Below, one piece after another: positions 39,701 to 47,424 of a stretch of 64,000 bases of DNA. Position 1 is the stretch's first letter. Each line of letters starts with the position of its first letter. The notes beneath the pieces were generated by a model. The model saw only the letters and a program-made list of their open reading frames with translations. It searched no databases and was not told the origin of the DNA. The translations under genes and the position numbers were made by a program. The stretch covers positions 1,162,612-1,226,611 of the forward strand of contig NC_015320.1 of assembly GCF_000194625.1 (NCBI RefSeq), written 5' to 3'. Origin of the DNA: Archaeoglobus veneficus SNP6. GTDB taxonomy: Archaea; Halobacteriota; Archaeoglobi; Archaeoglobales; Archaeoglobaceae.

Positions 39701-42700
39701 GGTGCTGCCAGCAGATCCAATGTTGGAAACAGTTACGTTGTCAAGAACGATGTTCTTTATAGGATTGTAATCATCCAAATGAATTCCATTGGTGCTTGCT
39801 GAGCTTATGGTTGTGTCGTTTATGAACAGGCCATCAATCTGCTTTCCGCTATCATAAATGCCATAAGAACCTCCAGAGATTGTGGAGTTGTCTATTGTGA
39901 CGTTTGTTATGCTTCCAGCAATGTTGATGCCGTTTGATGCTGGGTTGGTTATTGTTAGATGGCTGAATTTTGAGTTGGAGACAGAGGAGAGGTAGATTGC
40001 ATCGCTTGAGGGATTCGATATTGTGAGGTTGTAAAGGTAGAGGTTGCTAACACTCATCGCATAAATTCCATAGCTGTAACTCCTAACAGTGTTGTCAAAG
40101 GAGAGGTCTCTGACTGTTATGCTTCCTCCAGATAGACTCCTGAGATCTATTTGAGTTCCACCGTTGTCTCCAACGCTGTTATCTGATGGGGAGAAGACGA
40201 TACTTCCGGAGACTGTTAAAGCTTCCAGATAAACTCCATTCGCATTGTTCTCAACGGTGTTGTTCTTGAATGTAAGAGTTGGATTGCTGGAGCTGTAGCC
40301 TTTGATGTACATTCCGTAGTTGTTGTTGTTTTCAGCAGTGTTGTTCTCAAGTCTGACTGTTCCTCTGATGTTGTAGAGGTAAACTCCAGCACCAAAGTTT
40401 GATGAGAAGTTGGAGTTGAGGATTGTGACGTTCTGGCTGTTTGTAGTGCTTCCCATGTCTATGAAAACTCCATGATTGGTGGTGCTGCCAGCAGATCCAA
40501 TGTTGGAAACAGTTACGTTGTCAAGAACGATGTTCTTTATAGGATTGTAATCATCCAAATGAATTCCATTGGTGCTTGCTGAGCTTATGGTTGTGTCGTT
40601 TATGAACAGGCCATCAATCTGCTTTCCGCTATCATAAATGCCATAAGAACCTCCAGAGATTGTGGAGTTGTCTATTGTGACGTTTGTTATGCTTCCAGCA
40701 ATGTTGATGCCGTTTGATGCTGGGTTGGTTATTGTTAGATGGCTGAATTTTGAGTTGGAGACAGAGGAGAGGTAGATTGCATCGCTTGAGGGATTCGATA
40801 TTGTGAGGTTGTAAAGGTAGAGGTTGCTAACACTCATCGCATAAATTCCATAGCTGTAACTCCTAACAGTGTTGTCAAAGGAGAGGTCTCTGACTGTTAT
40901 GCTTCCTCCAGATAGACTCCTGAGATCTATTTGAGTTCCACCGTTGTCTCCAACGCTGTTATCTGATGGGGAGATGACGATACTTCCGGAGACTGTTAAA
41001 GCTTCCAGATAAACTCCATTCGCATTGTTCTCAACGGTGTTGTTCTTGAATGTAAGAGTTGGATTGCTGGAGCTGTAGCCTTTGATGTACATTCCGTAGT
41101 TGTTGTTGTTTTCAGCAGTGTTGTTCTCAAGTCTGACTGTTCCTCTGATGTTGTAGAGGTAAACTCCAGCACCAAAGTTTGATGAGAAGTTGGAGTTGAG
41201 GATTGTGACGTTCTGGCTGTTTGTAGTGCTTCCCATGTCTATGAAAACTCCATGATTGGTGGTGCTGCCAGCAGATCCAATGTTGGAAACAGTTACGTTG
41301 TCAAGAACGATGTTCTTTATAGGATTGTAATCATCCAAATGAATTCCATTGGTGCTTGCTGAGCTTATGGTTGTGTCGTTTATGAACAGGCCATCAATCT
41401 GCTTTCCGCTATCATAAATGCCATAAGAACCTCCAGAGATTGTGGAGTTGTCTATTGTGACGTTTGTTATGCTTCCAGCAATGTTGATGCCGTTTGATGC
41501 TGGGTTGGTTATTGTTAGATGGCTGAATTTTGAGTTGGAGACAGAGGAGAGGTAGATTGCATCGCTTGAGGGATTCGATATTGTGAGGTTGTAAAGGTAG
41601 AGGTTGCTAACACTCATCGCATAAATTCCATAGCTGTAACTCCTAACAGTGTTGTCAAAGGAGAGGTCTCTGACTGTTATGCTTCCTCCAGATAGACTCC
41701 TGAGATCTATTTGAGTTCCACCGTTGTCTCCAACGCTGTTATCTGATGGGGAGAAGACGATACTTCCGGAGACTGTTAAAGCTTCCAGATAAACTCCATT
41801 CGCATTGTTCTCAACGGTGTTGTTCTTGAATGTAAGAGTTGGATTGCTGGAGCTGTAGCCTTTGATGTACATTCCGTAGTTGTTGTTGTTTTCAGCAGTG
41901 TTGTTCTCAAGTCTGACTGTTCCTCTGATGTTGTAGAGGTAAACTCCAGCACCAAAGTTTGATGAGAAGTTGGAGTTGAGGATTGTGACGTCCTGGCTGT
42001 TTGTAGTGCTTCCCATGTCTATGAAAACTCCATGATTGGTGGTGCTGCCAGCAGATCCAATGTTGGAAACAGTTACGTTGTCAAGAACGATGTTCTTTAT
42101 AGGATTGTAATCATCCAAATGAATTCCATTGGTGCTTGCTGAGCTTATGGTTGTGTCGTTTATGAACAGGCCATCAATCTGCTTTCCGCTATCATAAATG
42201 CCATAAGAACCTCCAGAGATTGTGGAGTTGTCTATTGTGACGTTTGTTATGCTTCCAGCAATGTTGATGCCGTTTGATGCTGGGTTGGTTATTGTTAGAT
42301 GGCTGAATTTTGAGTTGGAGACAGAGGAGAGGTAGATTGCATCGCTTGAGGGATTCGATATTGTGAGGTTGTAAAGGTAGAGGTTGCTAACACTCATCGC
42401 ATAAATTCCATAGCTGTAACTCCTAACAGTGTTGTCAAAGGAGAGGTCTCTGACTGTTATGCTTCCTCCAGATAGACTCCTGAGATCTATTTGAGTTCCA
42501 CCGTTGTCTCCAACGCTGTTATCTGATGGGGAGAAGACGATACTTCCGGAGACTGTTAAAGCTTCCAGATAAACTCCATTCGCATTGTTCTCAACGGTGT
42601 TGTTCTTGAATGTAAGAGTTGGATTGCTGGAGCTGTAGCCTTTGATGTACATTCCGTAGTTGTTGTTGTTTTCAGCAGTGTTGTTCTCAAGTCTGACTGT

Positions 42701-44272
42701 TCCTCTGATGTTGTAGAGGTAAACTCCAGCACCAAAGTTTGATGAGAAGTTGGAGTTGAGGATTGTGACGTTCTGGCTGTTTGTAGTGCTTCCCATGTCT
42801 ATGAAAACTCCATGATTGGTGGTGCTGCCAGCAGATCCAATGTTGGAAACAGTTACGTTGTCAAGAACGATGTTCTTTATAGGATTGTAATCATCCAAAT
42901 GAATTCCATTGGTGCTTGCTGAGCTTATGGTTGTGTCGTTTATGAACAGGCCATCAATCTGCTTTCCGCTATCATAAATGCCATAAGAACCTCCAGAGAT
43001 TGTGGAGTTGTCTATTGTGACGTTTGTTATGCTTCCAGCAATGTTGATGCCGTTTGATGCTGGGTTGGTTATTGTTAGATGGCTGAATTTTGAGTTGGAG
43101 ACAGAGGAGAGGTAGATTGCATCGCTTGAGGGATTCGATATTGTGAGGTTGTAAAGGTAGAGGTTGCTAACACTCATCGCATAAATTCCATAGCTGTAAC
43201 TCCTAACAGTGTTGTCAAAGGAGAGGTCTCTGACTGTTATGCTTCCTCCAGATAGACTCCTGAGATCTATTTGAGTTCCACCGTTGTCTCCAACGCTGTT
43301 ATCTGATGGGGAGAAGACGATACTTCCGGAGACTGTTAAAGCTTCCAGATAAACTCCATTCGCATTGTTCTCAACGGTGTTGTTCTTGAATGTAAGAGTT
43401 GGATTGCTGGAGCTGTAGCCTTTGATGTACATTCCGTAGTTGTTGTTGTTTTCAGCAGTGTTGTTCTCAAGTCTGACTGTTCCTCTGATGTTGTAGAGGT
43501 AAACTCCAGCACCAAAGTTTGATGAGAAGTTGGAGTTGAGGATTGTGACGTTCTGGCTGTTTGTAGTGCTTCCCATGTCTATGAAAACTCCATGATTGGT
43601 GGTGCTGCCAGCAGATCCAATGTTGGAAACAGTTACGTTGTCAAGAACGATGTTCTTTATAGGATTGTAATCATCCAAATGAATTCCATTGGTGCTTGCT
43701 GAGCTTATGGTTGTGTCGTTTATGAACAGGCCATCAATCTGCTTTCCGCTATCATAAATGCCATAAGAACCTCCAGAGATTGTGGAGTTGTCTATTGTGA
43801 CGTTTGTTATGCTTCCAGCAATGTTGATGCCGTTTGATGCTGGGTTGGTTATTGTTAGATGGCTGAATTTTGAGTTGGAGACAGAGGAGAGAGAGATAGC
43901 ATTTGAAAATCCGATGATGCTACCATTCTTCACCACTATGCCACTCTTATCATTTATCGTAATACCATTTATCGTAATCCCACTGCCAGCCAAATCAGTT
44001 CCATTTAGCGTTGACCCATTCAAATCCAGCGTTATGCTGTTGTTCACAAATGTAAGTTGCTCTGCATAGTCCGTAATTTCAACAATCATAATCAGATCGC
44101 CAGCAGAAGCATTATTCAGAGCAGATTGGATAGGTGTGGTAGAATTGTTAAAGGTTCCGCCGGCATACCACCATCCACTTGTGTTCACGTAAATCGTTGC
44201 CGCTTCGGCGCTTATAGAACTTCCAACAAGGGCCAAACTAAGAGTAATTATTACAAAAATCCAGAGTCTCAT
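36704..44272 (-). CDS. giant secreted surface protein: beta-helix repeats, Ig-like and PKD domains, PGF-CTERM
   Basis: A 2522-residue exported protein. Residues 1-23 are a signal peptide (MRLWIFVIITLSLALVGSS). Then comes a long parallel beta-helix region of the NosD/PbH1 type, rich in Asn, Ser, Thr and N-x-S/T sites, containing 5.7 copies of a 260-residue repeat (DNA 39465-43891). A further beta-helix segment and NGAGRNTYGLYLSSSNNNLIYNN-like rungs follow, then several Ig-like domains starting with DTTPPVI-type linkers, and one PKD domain (SYAWDFGDGS). A PGF-pre-PGF-like domain (SWLEEKGYAKEQVSLMKYTGDKW) precedes a Pro/Thr-rich stalk. The C-terminus is a PGF-CTERM sorting signal (TPGFDLLAAVAAMTILAILVG, then RSRS), the target of archaeosortase A, which swaps it for a lipid anchor. 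Ligand unknown; probably heavily N-glycosylated. Confidence 0.88.
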   Translation of the reverse strand: MRLWIFVIITLSLALVGSSISAEAATIYVNTSGWWYAGGTFNNSTTPIQSALNNASAGDLIMIVEITDYAEQLTFVNNSITLDLNGSTLNGTDLAGSGITINGITINDKSGIVVKNGSIIGFSNAISLSSVSNSKFSHLTITNPASNGINIAGSITNVTIDNSTISGGSYGIYDSGKQIDGLFINDTTISSASTNGIHLDDYNPIKNIVLDNVTVSNIGSAGSTTNHGVFIDMGSTTNSQNVTILNSNFSSNFGAGVYLYNIRGTVRLENNTAENNNNYGMYIKGYSSSNPTLTFKNNTVENNANGVYLEALTVSGSIVFSPSDNSVGDNGGTQIDLRSLSGGSITVRDLSFDNTVRSYSYGIYAMSVSNLYLYNLTISNPSSDAIYLSSVSNSKFSHLTITNPASNGINIAGSITNVTIDNSTISGGSYGIYDSGKQIDGLFINDTTISSASTNGIHLDDYNPIKNIVLDNVTVSNIGSAGSTTNHGVFIDMGSTTNSQNVTILNSNFSSNFGAGVYLYNIRGTVRLENNTAENNNNYGMYIKGYSSSNPTLTFKNNTVENNANGVYLEALTVSGSIVFSPSDNSVGDNGGTQIDLRSLSGGSITVRDLSFDNTVRSYSYGIYAMSVSNLYLYNLTISNPSSDAIYLSSVSNSKFSHLTITNPASNGINIAGSITNVTIDNSTISGGSYGIYDSGKQIDGLFINDTTISSASTNGIHLDDYNPIKNIVLDNVTVSNIGSAGSTTNHGVFIDMGSTTNSQDVTILNSNFSSNFGAGVYLYNIRGTVRLENNTAENNNNYGMYIKGYSSSNPTLTFKNNTVENNANGVYLEALTVSGSIVFSPSDNSVGDNGGTQIDLRSLSGGSITVRDLSFDNTVRSYSYGIYAMSVSNLYLYNLTISNPSSDAIYLSSVSNSKFSHLTITNPASNGINIAGSITNVTIDNSTISGGSYGIYDSGKQIDGLFINDTTISSASTNGIHLDDYNPIKNIVLDNVTVSNIGSAGSTTNHGVFIDMGSTTNSQNVTILNSNFSSNFGAGVYLYNIRGTVRLENNTAENNNNYGMYIKGYSSSNPTLTFKNNTVENNANGVYLEALTVSGSIVISPSDNSVGDNGGTQIDLRSLSGGSITVRDLSFDNTVRSYSYGIYAMSVSNLYLYNLTISNPSSDAIYLSSVSNSKFSHLTITNPASNGINIAGSITNVTIDNSTISGGSYGIYDSGKQIDGLFINDTTISSASTNGIHLDDYNPIKNIVLDNVTVSNIGSAGSTTNHGVFIDMGSTTNSQNVTILNSNFSSNFGAGVYLYNIRGTVRLENNTAENNNNYGMYIKGYSSSNPTLTFKNNTVENNANGVYLEALTVSGSIVFSPSDNSVGDNGGTQIDLRSLSGGSITVRDLSFDNTVRSYSYGIYAMSVSNLYLYNLTISNPSSDAIYLSSVSNSKFSHLTITNPASNGINIAGSITNVTIDNSTISGGSYGIYDSGKQIDGLFINDTTISSASTNGIHLDDYNPIKNIVLDNVTVSNIGSAGSTTNHGVFIDMGSTTNSQNVTILNSNFSSNFGAGVYLYNIRGTVRLENNTAENNNNYGMYIKGYSSSNPTLTFKNNTVENNFNGGIYLQSISNAEISGNIISNNGAGRNTYGLYLSSSNNNLIYNNIFNNTNNFYITGTTNSWNTTKTPGSNIIGGNYLGGNYWAKPDGTGFSQTCSSDADGDGICDSPYVLDASNIDYLPLTYDHFPPSVVIISPQNTTYATSTVTINVSATDPSGVSTVIAQIDGTTNITLTYTNGYYVGTTPTLSDGPHYVRIYANDTLGYTNSTETVTFAIDTTPPVIYYTSPTEPDHANVSRNWVYVNVSVSDGVSAVDTCILEFNSTNYTMTFVNTSSDNKTGYCWINLTGLNEGGYSYRVYVNDTAGNLNQTPLRHITLDTTPPVIILSQPVNNSNIDSTTVTFNFTAYDNIDTLIDYTLYIDGVANTTGNATTTLTTVTVTGLTEGTHTWNVAVTDDAGNSNASQTWTFAVDITPPAITFISPTPTNNSIVNTSVTIAVNVTDAISNVSTALINVNGVNYTMSKLGSGKAVDFNYTITSEGTHTYRVYANDSLNHWNSTGTRVVTVDKTPPQITVISYPPSVYRNTKANLTVVIADAHPNKYAVYRNGTFVDSGSYQNGTAFNISINTTSLGYWNYTIKANDTAGNENSSSVIVEVRNNPPVASFTASKTSARTGEAITFNASSSYDSDGSIVSYAWDFGDGSTASGVVVKHSYSSAGTYTVELTVTDSDGATDNATVQITVTSPRRGAGGAGGGGGGATFIPPPFEAPPEIKHVEARYVPAQEEVSFKPSSKIVETADVVEVVIKPKETATVTFAISKVRSLPDEVPEPRYHTYNIFEIGIARYGTAMKIDAEGRIKFRVAKSWLEEKGYAKEQVSLMKYTGDKWIEIPSEITGEDNDYVYYESRLSSFSLFAIVAKPPVVTPETTPSPLPTVSSMGEIPKETQPATSTMITPEKRTPGFDLLAAVAAMTILAILVGRSRS
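39465..43891 (-). repeat. 780-bp tandem repeat, about 5.7 copies
   Basis: The unit is 780 bp, exactly 260 codons, and the block recurs with the same period (for example lines starting 40201, 40981, 41761, 42541, 43321). Shared sequence begins at about 39465 and ends at about 43891. By eye only two bases differ among the copies: A to T near 40975 (Phe to Ile) and T to C near 41992 (Asn to Asp). The array lies wholly inside the surface-protein gene and stays in frame. Confidence 0.95.
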
Positions 44273-45129
44273 TTCTCTTCACCTTTTCCTTCTTTTTTCT
44301 TCTCTTTTCTTATCTCCTTTTCCCCCACTTCTTTCTTTTCTCCACTCTCCTTTTCCTTCTCAGGAGCGTCAAACTTCCCCTCAGCTTTTAAACCCTCAGA
44401 GGTGCAAATCTTAATTTCATAACTTCCAGCCTCCCAGTCAAAATCGAACTCTATATGCCTGACACTGCCAGAAGGAATCTCCTGCCTCAAATCGAAATGC
44501 TTATTGCCGATATAAACGGCATCAACAACCACATCCATAAATCCCCTGTTCCTGACGCTCACAACCACCTTCTTATCATCCCTGAACTCAACATTCTCTA
44601 TTTCCAAACCAGCCTGCTGTGCTTGCTGTTGCTGAGCAGTTCTTGAGCCAAAGTAGAAGCCCATGATCGAGGATATGGCTCCAAGGTATGCGCCTACAAC
44701 TATGTTCCTCGCTATGTCGAAAATTATCGATACCGCAAGCAAAGCATGGATGCCAACAACGAATGCTCCGGCCATTGCCCTCCTCATCTCACCCTTGCTG
44801 AGACTTCTGTCCGCTCTGTAACCCATCCTCAGGATGATGTAAAATACCACAGTCGCCGGTGCTAAGATCAGAAGGAGCACACACAGCCAGTTCCAGTTTT
44901 CCAGCAAAACTTTTTGAGCCACATTTACGGTGGAAACATTTTCAGTTAAGCTAACACTTCCAGAAGCATTTTTCAGTGCATCGCTGAGCGGTGTTTTGCT
45001 CTCATTGAGACCATCAGTGCTGTTATTCATTCCGGCTTTAGCTCCAGCAACAGTACAGAGTAAGATTGAAACGACTAATGCAGCAGCGAGCAAACTCCAG
45101 CATCCAGCCCCTCTATGAATACGAGCCAT
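44269..45129 (-). CDS. membrane protein coupled to the surface-protein gene
   Basis: A 286-residue protein. The N-terminus is a signal or anchor helix (about 10-28), followed by a short N-x-S/T-rich outer segment (MNNSTDGLNESKTPLSDALKNASG), three hydrophobic helices (about 76-96, 112-136, 142-160), a Gln-rich linker, a beta-rich domain (EIENVEFRDDKKVVVSVRNRG), and a strongly charged Lys/Glu tail. ATG 45129 is chosen for its GGTGGTATC ribosome site. The stop overlaps the start of the giant surface gene by four bases, so they are translationally coupled. I know no family; a membrane partner or anchor for the surface protein is inferred. Confidence 0.7.
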   Translation of the reverse strand: MARIHRGAGCWSLLAAALVVSILLCTVAGAKAGMNNSTDGLNESKTPLSDALKNASGSVSLTENVSTVNVAQKVLLENWNWLCVLLLILAPATVVFYIILRMGYRADRSLSKGEMRRAMAGAFVVGIHALLAVSIIFDIARNIVVGAYLGAISSIMGFYFGSRTAQQQQAQQAGLEIENVEFRDDKKVVVSVRNRGFMDVVVDAVYIGNKHFDLRQEIPSGSVRHIEFDFDWEAGSYEIKICTSEGLKAEGKFDAPEKEKESGEKKEVGEKEIRKEKKKEGKGEEK

Positions 45130-45377
45130 GATACCACCAAAAAGCGAAAGCCAAGCCAAAGACAGAAGAGCCTTTGACTCGACTCTCGCTTTCCGGTTGA
45201 ATGATTGGCTGCGAGATTAATTTTAAAATTTTCTATTTTGATCTGAATAATCATTAACAATATTATAATTATGTGTCAAACTGTCACGCTATCGCAAAAT
45301 GTTCTGGTCTGTAAAATGGCCTCAGACATGAAACTGGGCTGAAACTGTTTTGACGAATTATGATCGTCAATCAGCAA
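45130..45377. other. AT-rich divergent intergenic region
   Basis: Lies between the surface operon (minus) and aspartokinase (plus). It holds the dyad at 45350-45370; apart from that I see no ORF or RNA fold. Confidence 0.5.
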
Positions 45378-45388
45378 CATTTATATTT
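45350..45388 (+). promoter_or_regulatory. aspartokinase promoter with upstream palindrome
   Basis: TTGACGA (45350-45356) and TCGTCAA (45364-45370) form a perfect seven-base inverted repeat with a seven-base spacer. About nine bases further is ATTTATATTT (45379-45388), a TATA box. A dyad just upstream of BRE/TATA is where archaeal activators usually bind. Confidence 0.45.
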
Positions 45389-45450
45389 CCACTCTTTTGA
45401 TAGCGGAGGGATTTACACGCCCAATACAAGGGGAACAGAAGGTGACAAGC

Positions 45451-46839
45451 ATGAGAATCGTAATGAAGTTCGGCGGTGCGAGTGTAAAGGATGGAAACAG
45501 TATACTGCACTGTGCAAAGCTCGTTAAGAGATTCTCGACAGACAACGAAATAGTTGTTGTCGTCTCCGCGATGGCGGGAGTTACCGATTCTCTCGTACAT
45601 GCAGCCAGGAAATGCTATACGGAGCAATCGCCGGGCTTCATAAAGATGTTTATTGCTGAACTTGCGAAAAGACATTACGATGCCGTAAATACAGCAGTTG
45701 CTGAACCCCACAGACAGAGGGTTATCGCTCACATAGACCGCCTTATCGACGAACTTGAAAAAGTTCTGCTTGGTATAAGCTATCTTGGAGAGCTCACAAG
45801 ACGCAGTGAAGATTACATACTCTCATTTGGTGAAAGACTGTCTGCTCCAATAGTTTCCGCTGCACTGCTATCAATAGGCGTAGATTCTCTCGCATTGACG
45901 GGAGGAGATGCGGGTATAGTCACCAACAGGAACTTTGGCAGAGCTAAGCCGATTCCGGGGGTTTACTCAATTATAAAGAGTAGACTCGAGCCCCTGCTCA
46001 CGATAAAGCATACAGTTCCTGTTGTTACGGGCTTCATAGGTGCAACAGAAGACGGAAACATAACCACCCTCGGCAGAGGTGGCAGCGACTTAACTGCAAC
46101 GCTCATCGCTGCTGCGCTTGATGCCGACGAGGTTTGGCTGTGGAAGGAAGTAGATGGCGTGCTGACAACGGATCCAAAGATAGTACCGGAAGCGAGAGTC
46201 ATTCCCGAAATATCGTACCAAGAGGCAATGGAGCTGTCCCACTTCGGGGCGAAAATTCTTCATCCGAGGGCTCTCGAGCCGGTAATGCTAAAGAAGATAC
46301 CCGTTAGGATAAAGAACACATTCAACCCCGAAGCCCCTGGAACGGTCATATCCGACGGTTGCGAGTCCACGAAGGACATAGTCAAGGCTTTAAGCTTAAT
46401 AGAGAAAGTTGCAATCGTCAATGTGAGCGGAGCTGGTTTTGACTTCGCTGAAGTTATGGCAGATGTATTCAGGAGGCTCGCTAACGAAAGAGTAAATGTG
46501 ATTATGGTGAGCCAGAGCTCGTCCGAGCTCAACCTGTCCATAGTTGTGGACGAGAGCGACGTGGGAAGGGCGATGAGAGTGCTAAAGCACATGGTCAACG
46601 GAACCATAAGCATCTCCAAGCTTGAAGATGTAGCGGTTGTGAGTGCAGTTGGAGCAGGAATGGCCGGAACTCCAGGAGTTGCAGGCCGAATCTTCTCAGC
46701 TCTTGGCAAAAACGGAATAAACGTCATCATGATAAGCCAGAGCTGCAGCGAGTACAACGTGAGCTTTGCAGTGTCGAAGGCAGATGGAAGGAAGGCCGTA
46801 AAGATTTTGCACGACGAGTTCAGACTTGGGGGCAGCTAA
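45451..46839 (+). CDS. lysC: aspartate kinase
   Basis: Phosphorylates aspartate, first step to lysine, threonine and methionine. The 462-residue protein begins [15 protein letters not shown], the kinase signature, continues with [28 protein letters not shown], and ends with two ACT domains (about 305-375 and 385-460), so feedback inhibition by an amino acid is likely. ATG 45451 follows AAGGTGACAAGC; the open frame extends upstream to 45397 without a ribosome site. No other pathway gene is adjacent. Confidence 0.94.
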   Translation: MRIVMKFGGASVKDGNSILHCAKLVKRFSTDNEIVVVVSAMAGVTDSLVHAARKCYTEQSPGFIKMFIAELAKRHYDAVNTAVAEPHRQRVIAHIDRLIDELEKVLLGISYLGELTRRSEDYILSFGERLSAPIVSAALLSIGVDSLALTGGDAGIVTNRNFGRAKPIPGVYSIIKSRLEPLLTIKHTVPVVTGFIGATEDGNITTLGRGGSDLTATLIAAALDADEVWLWKEVDGVLTTDPKIVPEARVIPEISYQEAMELSHFGAKILHPRALEPVMLKKIPVRIKNTFNPEAPGTVISDGCESTKDIVKALSLIEKVAIVNVSGAGFDFAEVMADVFRRLANERVNVIMVSQSSSELNLSIVVDESDVGRAMRVLKHMVNGTISISKLEDVAVVSAVGAGMAGTPGVAGRIFSALGKNGINVIMISQSCSEYNVSFAVSKADGRKAVKILHDEFRLGGS

Positions 46840-46878
46840 ATTTCTACTATTTTTCGGGAAATCACGAATTAAATACTA

Positions 46879-47037
46879 CTACAACACGTCACACTCCCAG
46901 TACTCCACCTCCCCATAGTTTTCGTGCTCAACCGGTAACTTCCTATCTCCAGTTTTTCCTTCCTCTGAGATATAATCCTCCTCTGGGAATTGAAATCTCT
47001 CCAGAAATTGTGTCATCTCTCGTCTCTGTAATATCAT
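46879..47037 (-). CDS. possible 52-residue protein
   Basis: A short minus-strand ORF in the gap after aspartokinase. The product is acidic and aromatic-rich (FLERFQFPEEDYISEEG, then VEHENYGEVEYWECD). AT-rich TATA-like sequence lies upstream, but no ribosome site is obvious and a second overlapping frame is also open, so coding is uncertain. It could be a remnant of a larger gene. Confidence 0.3.
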   Translation of the reverse strand: MILQRREMTQFLERFQFPEEDYISEEGKTGDRKLPVEHENYGEVEYWECDVL

Positions 47038-47104
47038 TCTGCTGCTCGTACATTCACAACCCCAAGAAAAAATATAATATAATTCGATTTACACACATAG
47101 AGAA

Positions 47105-47413
47105 ATGGACGTGAATCTGGTGGTACAGGCCATCAACATCTCGCTTACGCCGGTGATAATAATCGCGTGTTTTTACGTTTATAGAAAAACAAAGCATAGA
47201 GTTCCTCTGATAGTGGGAGTTGCTTTCCTTACAAACTTCGCTCTAACCAACACTGTGTCGCTGGTGGTCTTTCAGCTTATGAAAAAAGGAATCATGGATC
47301 TCAGATCAACCTTTATCCTACTGCATGTTATTTACACGACCATAAAAGCCATCTTCACTGCACTTTTAATCTATGCAATGCTGCTGTTTCTCAGATCGGA
47401 TAGAGAGGCATAA
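47105..47413 (+). CDS. small three-helix membrane protein
   Basis: A 102-residue protein with three hydrophobic segments (about 8-26, 33-57 and 74-96) and a short charged end. A run of TATA-like sequence about 25-35 bases before ATG suggests a leaderless mRNA. No domain family is recognised. In size and layout it resembles the small membrane protein at 17584, though the sequences are not obviously related. Confidence 0.6.
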   Translation: MDVNLVVQAINISLTPVIIIACFYVYRKTKHRVPLIVGVAFLTNFALTNTVSLVVFQLMKKGIMDLRSTFILLHVIYTTIKAIFTALLIYAMLLFLRSDREA

Positions 47414-47424
47414 AAATACAAAAA

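Noticed and set aside
39465-43891. The repeat array as a CRISPR or transposon
   Set aside because: The unit is 780 bp, coding and in frame, with no spacers and no transposase.
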